Positions 11,774-31,584 of a stretch of DNA of 64,000 nt are shown piece by piece. The DNA comes from Acanthosoma haemorrhoidale (Eukaryota > Arthropoda > Insecta > Hemiptera > Acanthosomatidae), in assembly GCA_930367205.1 (NCBI GenBank), contig OV884012.1, forward strand, positions 34,506,796-34,570,795, written 5' to 3'. The notes beneath the pieces were generated by a model, which saw only the letters and a program-made list of their open reading frames with translations, had not been told where the DNA came from and did no database searches. Numbering within the stretch: position 1 is the first letter of the stretch; each line of letters begins with the position of its first letter. A program made the position numbers and the translations under genes.

Positions 11774-14700
11774 CACTTCCATCTTTAAACTAACAAAAGG
11801 GTAAAAGCAATCCCTTGAGATGCTTAGAGCAATCTCAGAACTTTATTTAGGAATATTTTTCCATTGTGTATTTTAACATAAATATTTACAAGATATTCAT
11901 TTATCGATAATTTTTAATAAAATAAGGTAATTAAAAAAATTGTGGCCTTTTATAGTTGAACATAAATTATGCATTAAAAGCATAGTTTTTTTTTCTATTA
12001 AAAAGGACTGCGGGGGAGGGCGTGTAGTGAGTATACTTAAAATGTTTACTTTTTATTAAGTAACAATGCACAAATGTAGATTTCTTTGCCTAAGCTTAAG
12101 ATTCATGTGAGAACAAACATCTCCAAATGCAAAACAATTTCTTCAAGGAAATATTAATACGATTTTTTTCCCAGATAAAAATACCAATGTGAATTTTCTA
12201 TTATTGGCTTTTTATTGCAAAAGATTGTAATGTTTGGTAATCAATTTCTTATGTACAATTAATTATTTGTTGAAATGGGAAGACAAATATTCCAGTAAAT
12301 ATATATATAATTTAAAAGTTATGTGAAAGATTTATCAATGATATTTATATTCTTGATTAAGTTTAAAAGTCTATATTTTTCATCTTTTAATCCTCTTCAG
12401 TTATTGTTTAAAGTGCACTTATTCTAGTCATCCAAATTGTTTGCAATGGATTTTGTTTAAGTTGGAATGTTATCTTCTTTTTCGTTTCCTTTTTTTGTTT
12501 AGTATAAAAAGTGATCTCAATCAAGTCGGCTGTGAAGCGTTCTTTCAAAGGACAGTGCACTAGGGCGAAAATTCACCATTTTATAATAAATCCCTTGTTT
12601 TCTTTTTGAACCACACTGTTGTACATGTAAAGAGGTGTTGGTTTAACTTTTTCATTCTCAAACAAAATGTTTTGTCTATTTTTTAAAATTTGTAACAATC
12701 CATTTTTTTTAATATAATATGAAATAAAGTAAATAAACATAACACAAAATATTTAGCAGCTACAATTATCGAGGTTTTCTTTTGTTTGTTTTATTGATTA
12801 CAATTGATATTATATTATGTGTTGTATTATTAAAAATATAAATAAGTTGCTTCAGGGAGTAACTTATCTTATGCATTGTATTTATTAAATAATTTTATTA
12901 TTGTTGCTAATTCAAAATTAATATATTAACTGAGGCATTTAATGTTCAGATTTATTTTTTCAAGTTTTAATAGCAGTATAGAATCTGCAAGGAGTTCAGT
13001 TTTACACATGCCAGTTTATTTTTTTGTATAGTTTTAGCTTTTTTATTTCCTATCTTCAATTTTGTTTAATGCCCACCTTTCTGGGCTTGTTATCGTGCTA
13101 TCATATCCATAACCTTCAAGGTTGCATTGTGTTGTAGTATCGGTAAATTAAATCATATAGCGTGAATCTTTTAACAATGATATTTCTTTGAATAACCCTG
13201 TTACACTTGAATGAGTTATATTAATTGGTTAGGAGTGAATTGAAGTTTTAAAATTTGCCCCATGTCATGATGCATACTGTTTCATTATGAATTAAATAAA
13301 AAGTATCTCTTATGCATTTTATGTTAATAATAGTAACAAAATTAGAGGAATCTAAGTAATTATCTTTTATTAAAATAAGAAATTTATATTTTAAATTGTA
13401 CTTCATTCCATTTTAAATATTAATACATATTTAGATTCTTGTCCTTTCAGTTACTTAATTTTACTAACATAAAGTAGCTAATACTGTATTTTCATTGCAA
13501 TGTTTTAAAAGTTGACTTCTTACTTGCATAACATTTTAGAGAAAGTCATTTGTAAAACACAGCAAATATACCCTTATGAAATATTTGTTTCATAGTTGTG
13601 AGATTGTCCCAGATAATAATGGAAACATGCTGCTGCTCCTGGCTACAGTAACTGGAGCAGATGTAACTCTCGGTTTAAACTAAAGAAACCTTTAACACTT
13701 ATCTAGGTGAAGACATGTAATAATATCTTGATTGATTAGAAATACATAAACAAATATTAATTAAAATTCTCAGTTTTTATTGAGCTTTTATTACTACTCC
13801 TGAAATGAAATTATTGAAACAGAAAAATGTATGACAGTTTTTATATTTTGACAATATATCACAAAATATGCCCCTAGGATAGTGGAACAGACCTGGGTAT
13901 TGGTTACAGTTTGCTGCTTGGCCTAAAAAACACGAGTTTGATTGTGTAAAGACTGAGAAATAAAATTTATTTTGTTGCAGCCCCTCATAATAAATTCAGT
14001 GTACTTACTCCGGCTAAAAAATGGCAGATAACCTGTAGTGAATATGTTCCTATTCCCACTCTGATATAGATTAATAAATAACATTCCTACCCTCTCTGCT
14101 ATAAGTTCGTGTACATAAGTCTTTTAAACCAACATCACAACATTCTATAGTATCGGTGTATCGCATTGACAATGTTTATCCTTCAGTAAAATAGTTCATC
14201 CACGGGTAATAAGTTTTTTTATTTTTTTTATTGTTTGAATGATTTTTTTTTTATAGATTTATTTTATGAAAGCATGTGTTTTTTAAATACTTATTAGATG
14301 ATTGTGAAAAAACCGCTTGGTATTTTGGATTAAAAAAAAATATTTTGATAGTTAAATCATCTCGGTCACTGAAAATTACCTTTTCGGCAGGAACAACATA
14401 ATATGTGGTTTTTTTTGGTATGTGATTGTGGCTAATGGCTCGCAAAACTTCATTTTCTGGAGCATTTTTTTTTTAATTTATGTTGCTCTCTATAATCTTT
14501 TGACCAATGAGTCGAGAAATCTTAATGGTCAGAGAGAAGCGGGGGTCAGTTAACATGCCCCGACTTTTTTCATTAACTTCATATTATGATATCTTATCGA
14601 AAATGCACCTCATTCCAGGTTATTATCAAATATATATCCAAAATTTTGTGTTAATTAGTTTGTTTTTTTGGCCACTGCCAATGAACACACACACAGGCGG

Positions 14701-16060
14701 GCATGTTTGATGTTAGTATTCGACTTTATGGTAAAAGTCTTCACTTTTCTCACTCATTTGAATAATACTGCTGTAGTAGCTGTTCTCAGTTAAGAAATAT
14801 CATTGCAAGTTTAAAAAGACAAGCGCACAGATTCATATTGTTGATGTAGGAGTTTGGATGGTGTATTTGATGAATGGTATAAAGATTTTACATTGAATAT
14901 TTACTTTATTGTTTCACAATGTTATTATGGTTGCTTGTTTTACAAATTAATTTAATATTTTTATATACCATTATCTTTTTATTCATAAATGAGCTATTAA
15001 TTTTCTTTTCTTTGTCATAGTTTCGTTTGATTTTGAAAAAGGTTATTTGATTTGTGCCATAATTTAAACAAAAAATATTGTTATTATTTATTATTTTGTA
15101 AATTATTTTATATAGATATGATCAATTAACATTCCGAAAGTGAGATAAAATGTAATAAAAAACAACATTATTTGCAAATATAAATTACTTAATTTATTAT
15201 TATACATCATTGAATCAGATAGTGCCCAAAATAAAATTATCATGTATTTTCTCTAGATAGCTGTTATTTCTAATGCATCTGGGTCTATTTTGATATATTG
15301 TGTAAATGTATTGTGTGTATTTCTTGGAGAGGATTATGTATTTATTATTTTGAAAGTTCAACAAGATCATATTCAATCCAGATATTTTTAGAAATTGCTA
15401 CGCTTTTGTGCAGTAGATAAATTAGCATGATTTTAAATGAAAATAGCAATCCATTCATGAGTTCTGTTAACAACTCAATTGGAGAACCCAAATCTAGAAT
15501 TTAGATATAATATTTGTAGCTTTCAATAAAAACTGTGTTCATGTGTAAGCACTTGGTAGTTTTTATGCTAAAAAAATATTGGATGCTTTATAAAACTGTT
15601 GGCTGATATAAATTATAATTAACTTAAATTTACATTATACATATTTCTACTTTCTCCCTATTTGATAGTGTTATTTCAGAATTTTTATCTATGCAATTTT
15701 TAAGGGTTAAAATGATAAATTTACTATTAAAACATTATATTACATCTATAAAACAAGGTTATCTCTTTAAATTTAATTTCCTATGTAATTAATATTTACA
15801 AAAGCCTTGCCTGCACAAATGGATTTTAAATGATTCAATATTTCTAATTATAATACTGTTAACTGTGTATATTACTGTATGAGAATTTTGTACATTGCTA
15901 TTGTGAATAGTGTAATATATGTATTTGAAAAACCTAGAGAGGCAATAATGTATATTTTTATTATGTTAAATAATTGTAGAATTTTATAAGACTTAGGTGT
16001 TTAGTATAATTTAGACAACTTTTATTTAAATAAAAAAAATTATGAAATTGAACATGGGGT
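11774..16060 (+). other. SIK 3'UTR and downstream AT-rich sequence
   Basis: Follows the SIK stop codon and has no credible coding exon. Several AATAAA/ATTAAA hexamers occur (for example near 11918, 12722, 13298 and 16029), so the poly(A) site cannot be fixed by eye. A long 3'UTR is plausible. The 16060 limit is arbitrary, set at the last AATAAA-rich stretch. Confidence 0.3.
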
Positions 16061-19000
16061 TTGCATTGTTTATACATAAATGTTTATTTATTGTGTTATA
16101 TGGCAGTAATGTTACGACTTTGTTCCTTCAGTAAATGTGGATTTATATTTTGACTTCCATTTAGTATGTATGTCCTTTTAAAAATTCAAAGAGTGAACAG
16201 TTAAAAAATTAAATGTTCTATGTATCATTTTTAATATTGGAGACTGAAATTATATTTACCCATTTTTATTATAAAAGATTTGTTTTTTTAAAACTGCTTT
16301 TATAATATTTTCAGCAAGCGTAATGTATTATTGTCAACCTATAATTTAAAAACACCGTAAGCATTATAGCTATTGAAAACAAAATTAATAATTAGTAATT
16401 TTAAATTAAACTTCATTGTCAGTTATGAGTTCATTAAAATTGAAGTTAATGTTTAGATCTCCTAGCTATAACAAATACTTGTACCATTCATTGCTTCTGA
16501 AGTAATGAACTTAAATATTTATATGTTTACATATGTATTTTAAACATTCCGATATCTGTGGTAATAAAAACAAAAATATCACTATAATGCATATATTGAT
16601 TTTAATATCTAAAATAAAATATTTTATTATTGTTTTATAATTTTACTGACTTATTATGAACAACGAAAATAATAGCTTTTTTTATCAATTTTATTTAATT
16701 TTCATCTATTAATTATTAAGTCACATACTTAACTAATACAAACATATATACTTATAGTTAGGATTAATTAAACATCATGTAATATCACACATTTCTTGTA
16801 TTTTATATAGCAAATTTTTAAATGTTTCTATCTATTTTATGAAATATATTCAGGAGGATGTTAATTAACATACAGAGTATTTTATAATGTTGACTTAATG
16901 CATGGCCAAATGTAACCATTAATATTTTGAAGGTGAGCACTTCAGATGCATTGGTTTTAATGGGCGATTATTTGTACTATTGAAAGAAAGTGTATCTATG
17001 AAATTACTTCAGCAATAAATTCTAAACATGATGTTATTGCTGAGCCAAAGCTAGAAGCTCTACTTTTAAACAGGTACATGGTGATCTTCTCTTGTTTGTT
17101 TGTCTGTCTGTGTGCTATATGATAGCAGCTGTAAAAATGATACATTGGAACTGAAATTTCAATTCACTCAATCTACTCTAAATGTGTTGTGATTTAAATG
17201 TAATATCAGGAAGTGTGTGAAAAAAATTAAAAAAGAAAAACATTGGTCACGCTCCTATAAACCTGACCAGATTCTCTCTAACTTCTAAGCATATTTTACT
17301 TTTTATGTCTTTTATTTCACAGTTATAGATGTATTTATATATATATATATATAGTTTAAAAGAAAAATTCTTTCTCGATCTTCTCTTTTATGGTCAGGTA
17401 TTCTGGTGAAAGTAAGCCTTTCGGCTACCGCTTTGGTCTTGCCTGCAAAATTTAGCAGCTTGGACCAGGCAGGCCTTTTCTTTTCCTCCAACAGCACACA
17501 GGACTGAATGATATCTTCTTAAGTCTGGTATGCTTTTTCTGCAATCACAGATGGTGTTTCTTCAATCCCATTCAGACATTTTACAAAAAAGTACCTTTAT
17601 ACTATTGTGGTCAGTCTACAGCTGTACAACTTCTACACTCTGACAGGGTGTCGAGAGTGCATTTGTCAGTATTACAATTTTAGAATTGGAACTTCTGTTT
17701 AGAAGTATCAGAATGTTTGATGCCTCCAATATTGCCACTTGTTCAGCTCTCTGTAGATGGTAAGGAGAGTACCTGTAGTGATCGCCTCCTCAAAAATGTT
17801 TCTGTTTAGAATTTCTAAAAAAAAAAGCGATGTTAAAAAACTAGTATTGTTTAAATATAGACTGCATCTAGATTCCTGGTTGTATTTGTGAAATAAGTTC
17901 ATGTATTGTGTTTGTAAGTTCATCATATTAAAGCCTGTAAAATCCCTGTAGTTACATTTCAGTATTTTAAATAGTTTCACGGACAAGTCCTCAGTACCAT
18001 AATGTTTATAGTTTTCCAGTAACCCTCATCTACTTTCAATATGATTTAGTGTGATTTTTCTTCATGCTTTTTGTTCTTATTATCATTTCAGTTCATTCAA
18101 TAATTGATTAATTCGCAACAATCCCCCCAGGGAAGTGATGTTTTAACAAACAGAATACAATTTCAAGTAGTAGAATATCAATAATATTACTGATATTATA
18201 GAAAGCCCTGAAAAATTAGTAATGTTTTCGAAAAACTCATCTTGTACCCTATTGCAAGTTATTCACAAAAGATTACCGAGACCTTAAATTGTAGAAAATA
18301 TTCTCTAGTTTAATTTGTTAAATGCCTAATTATATCATAAAATCAGCCTAGTATAATGTGCTAACATCTCAAGTGAAATGATAACCACTGGGTGGTGAAG
18401 TTACATGCATCTATAAAAGTTCTTTTAGTTAAAGGTTCAGCAGGACAAGTAACACTTTGTCTTTCAAATCCTTTACTAACCAACATAAAATAATAACAAC
18501 AGGTGGTTCTGTAAACAGAGCTAGTTTATACCTACTATTGAGGTTATCATCCTAAGAGTAAAGAATCGGACACTATCACTTGGCGGAAATTCTTATTTCT
18601 TTGAAGCAGACATAAATAACAATGCAAACATAAAAAACACATGCAATGTACACAAATATATACAACATTAAAAATTACACAATGAAATAATTTGGTCCCC
18701 TCCAACTAAAGAAAAGTTGACAAAACTGGAGTCTTCTTAAAACAGATATTACTTAAACTTCAGGCATCATCTGAGTATCTGCTATTTTAGAACATACTAT
18801 TGAATGAACTAATTCATAAAATTATGTAGCAATGACTTCTTTCCAGTCTAAAGTTCAAAAACGTATATTCTCCAACAAACATCCCCATCTGAAGCTCCAA
18901 CAATAACCTCTTCAACTGAAGTTTTATAAACCTCTTCTCCATTTAAAATTTCAATTACATTTATCTCTGAAGTTTTGAAAACATCTTGTATATTTGGAGG

Positions 19001-19374
19001 TTAAAAAATATATACATCTGAAGATGCAACATCATCATAACATCGAGACCTGCTTTCTGAACTGTTTCTTCTGTTGATAAACCTGCCATCATGTTCTCTT
19101 GACTATCAACAATATTAGGTGATTCCTAAATATACATTAATTTAAGACAATTTTGCTTCTTGAGTAATTAGTCACCCCAAATAATCATGTAAACCAGGAC
19201 TTTGGTATCAAATGGCTCATTTGGGAAGGTCATGTTAGGAGGATGATCGAAGAGACTTCTGGGTATGACTCGATAGAGCGGAGGAATAGCATAATACCTG
19301 GGAAATAGTGAAATAAAGACATAATGGGGAGAGGACTGAACTACAACAGACCATTAAAGAAGCAGCTATAATAT

Positions 19375-19530
19375 GGCATAATCCATTGTATAAATATATT
19401 TATGAATAATTATTAGTCAAAGAAAAAATAAACTACCAGGACTCGAACCTGGGACCTCCCAAATTTCCAGTCAGGTATATCACTAACTGAGCTAGTCCTG
19501 AACAAATGAGGACCTTTTAAGTATGATTTA
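19375..19530 (-). mobile_element. tRNA-derived SINE, copy 1
   Basis: On the minus strand there is an A-box-like TAGCTCAGTTAGTGATA. A perfect B-box, GGTTCGAGTCC, sits in a 5-bp T-stem (CCAGG/CCTGG). The acceptor arms do not pair, so this is a tRNA-derived repeat rather than a tRNA gene. Its outer limits are approximate. Confidence 0.6.
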
Positions 19531-19619
19531 TCTTTGGTCTAACTATTACATTGACTGTTAACCTCGCACCATAGTGGATATTTAAATAATACTGTTTTAA
19601 TAGTGTAAATGTTTGTTGG

Positions 19620-19770
19620 AGTATAGGTCCCACTATTGTTAATAATTAGTTGCACATGAAATAATCTACTGCCAGGATTAGAAATCAAATCCAAAACCTC
19701 CCGGTGCTCTACCAGCTGAGCTAGTGCTGCACGAGGTGAGGACCTTGCAGTGAATCATTAAATTACGTAG
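19620..19770 (-). mobile_element. tRNA-derived SINE, copy 2
   Basis: The minus strand has TAGCTCAGCTGGTAGAGC, a good A-box, preceded by AAGGTCCTCA as in copy 1 (there AAAAGGTCCTCA). The B-box is eroded and the anticodon arm is gone. Downstream it shares CTAATTATTAACAATAGTG with the related fragment near 26.3 kb. Confidence 0.55.
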
Positions 19771-20528
19771 TAAATCAATTGTATCCAATTAATAAATCTC
19801 CTTAATTGCCATATGTACATGAGAAAATTATGTGATTGGACACCAGCTATCCTTATCCAGGGTCTTTAAGGATGTTACATAAGAAATTAACTCATAGACC
19901 TACAATATTAGTGTATTGCTTAATTTTATTTGAGAATAAACAATCTGTTTCTTGCCTTTTACCCTTCTTATTTTTTTCCTTTATATTTCTTTAATAATTT
20001 ATTTTATTTGACTCAATGCTACTAAAAAATATAATTTCATGGAGGAAAAGTTAAAAATCATTGTTTTCCACCAAAAATTTACTGCTTTTAAAAAAACACA
20101 ATAGATCTATCACATCAAAGAAAAGAAGAAAAAACATTTACTGGTTTGAAATTAAATTGGTTTGTTTATGAAATTTATTTTTTCAGTGCAGTTGAAGAAA
20201 AACAACATTAGGTAACCCATAATAACATAAATAAATATAAAGGTTAAAAAACATGTATATTAATAAAAATATAATTCAACATCAAATAGGAATTGTAAAG
20301 TGAGTTTTGTGTACTGGAGTTGATCTCTTTTAATTCCTTCATGCATTGCATTATTCAAATTTAAAAATAGTACTAATAAGGACAGAAGCTAGTGTGCATG
20401 CGATCTTAACCTAAAATATATTGTTTGCAAACATATACGTTATAGAAACCTTTTTTTGTTTTATTTAAAAACTAATAGAGCAATAATTGTTTTAAATATT
20501 TTCTTATCCTAATATAGCGATTAGATTT

Positions 20529-20676
20529 TGCAAGCAATAGAAAGCCTACACGTGTGGCATTGCATATTGTAAACTTCCGTTGGAGGCCAAGCCAAGCTCG
20601 CCATTACTGCTCTTAGCGTCGCTTGTTAAAGTTGTTAGTGTTTCAGTGACTCTGGTGCATTTTATAGATACACAAC
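20529..20676 (+). promoter_or_regulatory. Putative promoter and 5' leader of the hnRNP gene
   Basis: A locally GC-richer stretch directly before the start codon. It holds an E-box-like CACGTG (about 20549) and an initiator-like TCAGTGACT at about 20643. No TATA box is clear. The true start site is not determinable here; an initiator at 20643 would leave a leader of only about 30 nt. Confidence 0.3.
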
Positions 20677-26913
<6,237 letters not shown>

Positions 26914-29300
26914 ACTTTTCCTAGATAGGACATAGGTAGATCAAATTATATTTATTTTATATTTTTCAAGGTAAAGTGCCTAATCCAACTGAGATTAAAA
27001 TCTGCTTTCAATTCTAACATACATATTTTCACAAACAGAAATGGTTTAGCAAATCCTAATCCCTTTTCCTTGTCAATGTTTCTCAAGTAATAACTTTATG
27101 ATTATTAATTATTCTTTGTACTTTTTGTTGATAATTTTTTCTTCAGTTTATTTACTTTTTTTTCAGTTTTTATTTTAAAATTTGTGTTTAGAGTTTGCTT
27201 ACCCTATATTATGTTGGTTATGGTTAATATTAAAGAGTTTGGTTGTAAGTTGAAGTTTTGAATAGGCAAACAATATTAATAGATTTTTATTGATATTTAT
27301 GTAGGTAGGAGGGCGCCACGTTAAACTAAGATTGACTAGGAGAAGAAAGGAATTATATTAATAGGATGGTATTAAACCCTAATAAATATTAATTTATATT
27401 TAACTAAAGTGTTACTTAACTAAATCTTTGAGTTTAACAAATACGTTTGTTAGTTCAAAAGTATCGTTTGTAAAAGCATATATTACTTCATATGAAAATT
27501 TCCTTTTGATTTATTTAAATTAAACTGTTAATAATTTTATGTTTTGTAGAGACTGTAAGAGCAAATATTTATGTTAATATTTTTATTGATAAGGAAATCG
27601 TAAAAAAAAAATTTATACATACAAATTAGTTATAAAAATTGTTGCATGGATGATGATTTTAGAAATCAGAATATTTAAAATCAGTATTTTGAGTAAAAAT
27701 TACATAAACAATTTACTATGTTTATTGTTGATGTATGGCTCATGCGACATTTTTATTTCTTTTTGTTTCCCTTCATTACTTCCTCTTTTTTTTTTTTCTC
27801 TTTTCGCACTTGGAGTGTGTAATGCTCGTTGGTTAATCTCGATTGTAATTTAAGGGATCTATACATAAGCGGACATTTCTCGTAGATTATTGTACCACAA
27901 TTTGTATTGTATTTGATAGTGAATCTTCTACTTTAAACATTTGACAGTTGTTAATAATTATAATATTATCATAATATATTGACAGACACTAGTTGAGGGT
28001 ATTTTATATTCTAACTTTTCATCCTGTAATTATTTTTGTTAGAAATGTGGTTGAAATCTTGAAGGATGTTTAGTTTTAATTAGGAAGATTAATTAATTGC
28101 CTTCTCTTGAAGGTTTTTTGTATTAGGTTTAAAATATAAACAGAGTTTAACATATTCCATCTTTTTTTTTGTATTCATGAAATTTGAAGATTCAATTTTT
28201 TATTGTATGTGATTTTTGTGTGTATTTAATATGTCTTAGCATTTTTATTTATTTACAAATAATGTCAAACAAAATCTGAAATATACAGCATTGTTCAGTA
28301 ACTCTTAGTTTTTCCAACATTAGTTTTTATCCATTTTTTTTTTTTTTTTTATTAAGGCCTATGATTTATTCATACATCAGATGTATTTTTTCTTTGGTTT
28401 TTTTTTTTTTTTTTCTTATAACCTTAAAATTTTCATGTGTAAGTTTGAAATAATGTTTGCATAATTGGAGGGAGTGTTTGCAGACGTTCTTAGACCAATA
28501 ATAGTATTTATAAAGGGTCTGTGGAATAAGAAATAGGAACTTTCACGAAAACATTAAATTTAACGTCTTTAAATTGAGACATTGATTTGATTGTTGTTGT
28601 TTTTTACCTCTAAACTTTGTAAGTATCCCTAATTATTTAAATTGTATTTATTGAAGTTACATAACCTAGGCCCATTCTATTGTATTATAAGTGTTTTTTC
28701 AGGTTCTTCAGGTAATTTTTACTCTAGGACTGTTTTACGGGAAACCTTCTCTTTGATAGGAATAGAATCTTAGGATTTTGTTGGCTTATTATCAACAACT
28801 AGGCGAGATAATCAACAATATGAGTATTTTCTTCACATTTTGGTAATATTAGTTTTCTTATTCCTTATGCTATACTTGAAATCACTTTTTTTTTTTTAAC
28901 TGATTTTTCCTTAAAATTAGAAATGATACATACACACTGTGGGATATTTTTGGGGATATTAGTTTTTCCAGGTACGGCCTGAAGATTTTTTTGGTTTATG
29001 CCTCTGATTAGGTATAAAGGACTTAAATCTGGAAGCTGTTGATGTCTATTTTTCACCACATTTGTTTGATCAATAAGTATACATTTTTTTGCATCTTTAA
29101 TAAGTTAAATTGCAATAATTGGGTTAATGTGCTGTGTAATGCTTAGTCCTTAATTCCTAATTATATCCTCTATTTTAAACTATTATCCTTCCTTTTCTAT
29201 TAGTACTAAGCGTGAACCACGCCCGATTTGATTTTTAATAATTCTTTTGATATGATATTACAAATCATTGCATTACAAGCAGTTTAACAAAATAAAACAA
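26914..29300 (+). other. hnRNP 3'UTR and AT-rich downstream region
   Basis: No coding exon is visible. Long T-runs occur at about 28338-28351 and 28400-28414. The 3'UTR limit cannot be set because many AT-rich hexamers could serve as poly(A) signals. Confidence 0.3.
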
Positions 29301-30025
29301 TTTTTGTCTCTTAATTTGTTTTACGTGAACGTGTTTTTACTGTGTTGAAGGTTGAAAATTACAAATGGACAACACATTTGGAAAAGTTTTTTGGAGCTGT
29401 AAAGTTGATCTGGATCATAAAAAAAGAGGTATATAATCAATTGGAAATAATTTTGGTAATGTAATTGATAAATGTATGGTAATTTTAATTAAAAGTGTTA
29501 ACCAAATTATATAACTACTTATTTAGGTAGTCCTGATTTCCGTGGTTTATTATTAGTAACTTAGTAACACCTCAACTAACTTTCCTTTCTTACAAATAAA
29601 TAAGATTTTTATTTAAAGTAAAATATAGCATAATGTAGTTCACTATTAGGTGTAGGAGCTGAATGCGAAATCTTAAAAAAATTCTATTTAATGATTGACA
29701 GTCAAGTTAAATCTAAGCTTATCTGAGCCGGTTAAAAATTAATTTAACAAACACGCTATTTTCAAAGCATTCAAATCTTAAGCTCTTTTGTTATTTTTTT
29801 CATTCCGTCTGTTAATTGAATCTAATATAAATATACTTGTAGCGTGATTATCCTTTTAGTTCTGGTATGTAAAAGTGAATTATATTTTACGCTATTTTGA
29901 TGTATTACCAATTAAAATTTGAGGGATCTCAATACAAATGACTCCTTATTAAAAAAAAAATAGTTTAATTTTTGTGTGGTATAGACATCAGCGTTTAAAT
30001 TTAAAAAAATGTTTTCATTCTCAGG

Positions 30026-30213
30026 AAAACAGTGTACTTAACGGATGCTGTTCTGCATCGCGATTAATGGGCAGAAAGAGTCACGTGGAAGGAGGGCAAA
30101 GAGAAGTAAGAGGTGAGGTATTGTCTAAATAATGATGTTAACTATTATTTATGCATTGAAACTAACTAAAGTTCTATTTTGTTTTAGATGCTGATGTTAG
30201 TCCTGATTGTTGA
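30026..30213 (+). other. Two exon-like segments with good splice signals, origin unknown
   Basis: Segment 30026-30113 is preceded by ttctcag and followed by gtgaggta. Segment 30188-30213 is preceded by ttgttttag and ends at a TGA. In one frame both are open and join in phase (GRKSHVEGG, then DADVSPDC and stop). The other two frames of the first segment contain stops. No matching upstream exon was found; the hnRNP phase does not fit. It could be the end of an unrecognised gene, a non-coding RNA exon pair, or chance. Confidence 0.25.
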
Positions 30214-30734
30214 ATATACTGTATATTAAATTATATTGTAGCATTATTTTGATTATAAGCTGTCTTTAATTAATTTGGTTATTTATGTTTCCTTATTAAC
30301 ATTAGTTTTTAAGTAAGTAAAATATAATAAGAGGTTTAGTTGTTTTTTATCTCAAGAAGTATATGCTCATTTCATAGTCTAAAACTTAGTTGACCCACAA
30401 GATTTTCTCATTGGACTTCATAAATATTCGCTGGTATAGTGTATAGAAGTACCACAGTTAAAATAATAACCTCTTTGTTAGGCCATACAATCTGTTCTAT
30501 TTTTTTTTTCAAGTTAATTCCTAATTCGCAAATTAAATAGATAAAAAATATAACTTTGATTCAGGGTAGTATAACCTCTGATCGATCCTACCTGTATCAG
30601 TGATGTCTTCATGGAACTGGACAACAAGGGCCTGAACATCATATTTAATTAAAGGGGTAGACAAAAATGTTTATTAATTTAATGATATTGCTAGTAACAG
30701 ATTAAATATATGGTTTCAGAGTGAATATTATAAA

Positions 30735-31580
30735 GGGTTGGCCAAAAAGTCCGTTCGGCTTTTTAAGCGAAAATAAGACTAAAACTTATAAACACAAAGT
30801 GATTTATTCAATCAATGATATAATTGCCGTTTTGTTCCAGTATCTTCTGCCATCTCATGGGCAGATTCATAATTCCTTGCTCAAAGAATTTCCTGTCTTT
30901 ACTGGCAAAAAAAATTTCCAAGTGGATTTTTACATCTTCAGAGTTAAAGGTCTGTCCATTCAGTGAATTTTAAAGAGACCGAAACTGGTGGAAATCTGAA
31001 GGTGCAAGGTCCAGGGAATATGAAGGGTGCAGCAAAACATCCCAGCCAACCTCCAGTAACTTCTGCAAAGAAGTGTGCGGTCTGGCATTGTGATGGATGA
31101 CCATCCCCTTAGTTCTGGTGGATCTCTGCATTTAATTTGTCAAGCTGGTCACTGTACCTATCCGAATTAATAATCTTGTTCATAAAAAACAACGCCCCAC
31201 CAAACCGAGAGCATAACCTTTAGGACTTGTTTGTGGTAATTTGCCGTGCTTCCCCCATGATCGTTGGCTCTCCACATTGTCATAGACGATCCACTTTTCG
31301 TCCCCTGTCATCATTCTCTTCAAAAAAGTATCGTTTCCGCAACGCATCGCAGATGAATATCCTTTAGGCGAGGTTAGCCTCACTAAGTTGATCGGGAACC
31401 CAAACATTTTTCCCAATCGAAATCTTGAAAACCACTTCTGGCACACGTTCTGTAACAGCACCCTCTCCGTATACAGCGCATATCTTCTTGCCATTTTTAA
31501 AATAAAAAAGCATGAGGTGTCGATAATGGTCGTTTTGGTTTTCCATGTTCAGGATGATCCTAAACACACATAATACAATC
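30735..31580 (-). mobile_element. Degenerate mariner transposon (irritans-like)
   Basis: The 3' terminal repeat GGGTTGGCCAAAAAGTCC is seen at 30735. Minus-strand transposase blocks follow from 31546: MENQNDHYRHLMLFYF, KICAVYGEGAVTER (HTH), RMMTGDEKWIVYDN (first catalytic Asp), HNARPHTSLQKLLEVGWDV, YSLDLAPSDFH (third catalytic Asp), RWQKILEQNGNYIID and stop. Several frameshifts and stops separate the blocks. About 70 residues are missing between the HTH and TGDEKW. The usual HDN catalytic aspartate reads His (HHNARPH). No matching 5' terminal repeat was found. Confidence 0.85.
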
Positions 31581-31584
31581 AGTC

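Larger units (their letters stand above)
16061..20528. other. Gene-poor intergenic DNA
   Basis: Strongly AT-rich with short microsatellites (for example TA repeats near 17336-17354). No exon with convincing protein similarity or splice signals was found on either strand. The only recognisable items are the tRNA-derived SINE copies listed separately. Confidence 0.5.

Noticed and set aside
17312..17497. 61-aa minus-strand ORF
   Set aside because: No motif and it runs into a TA microsatellite; likely chance.
19431..19505. Functional tRNA gene on the minus strand
   Set aside because: The T-arm and boxes are good, but the acceptor stem does not pair and related degenerate copies are nearby, so it is a SINE.
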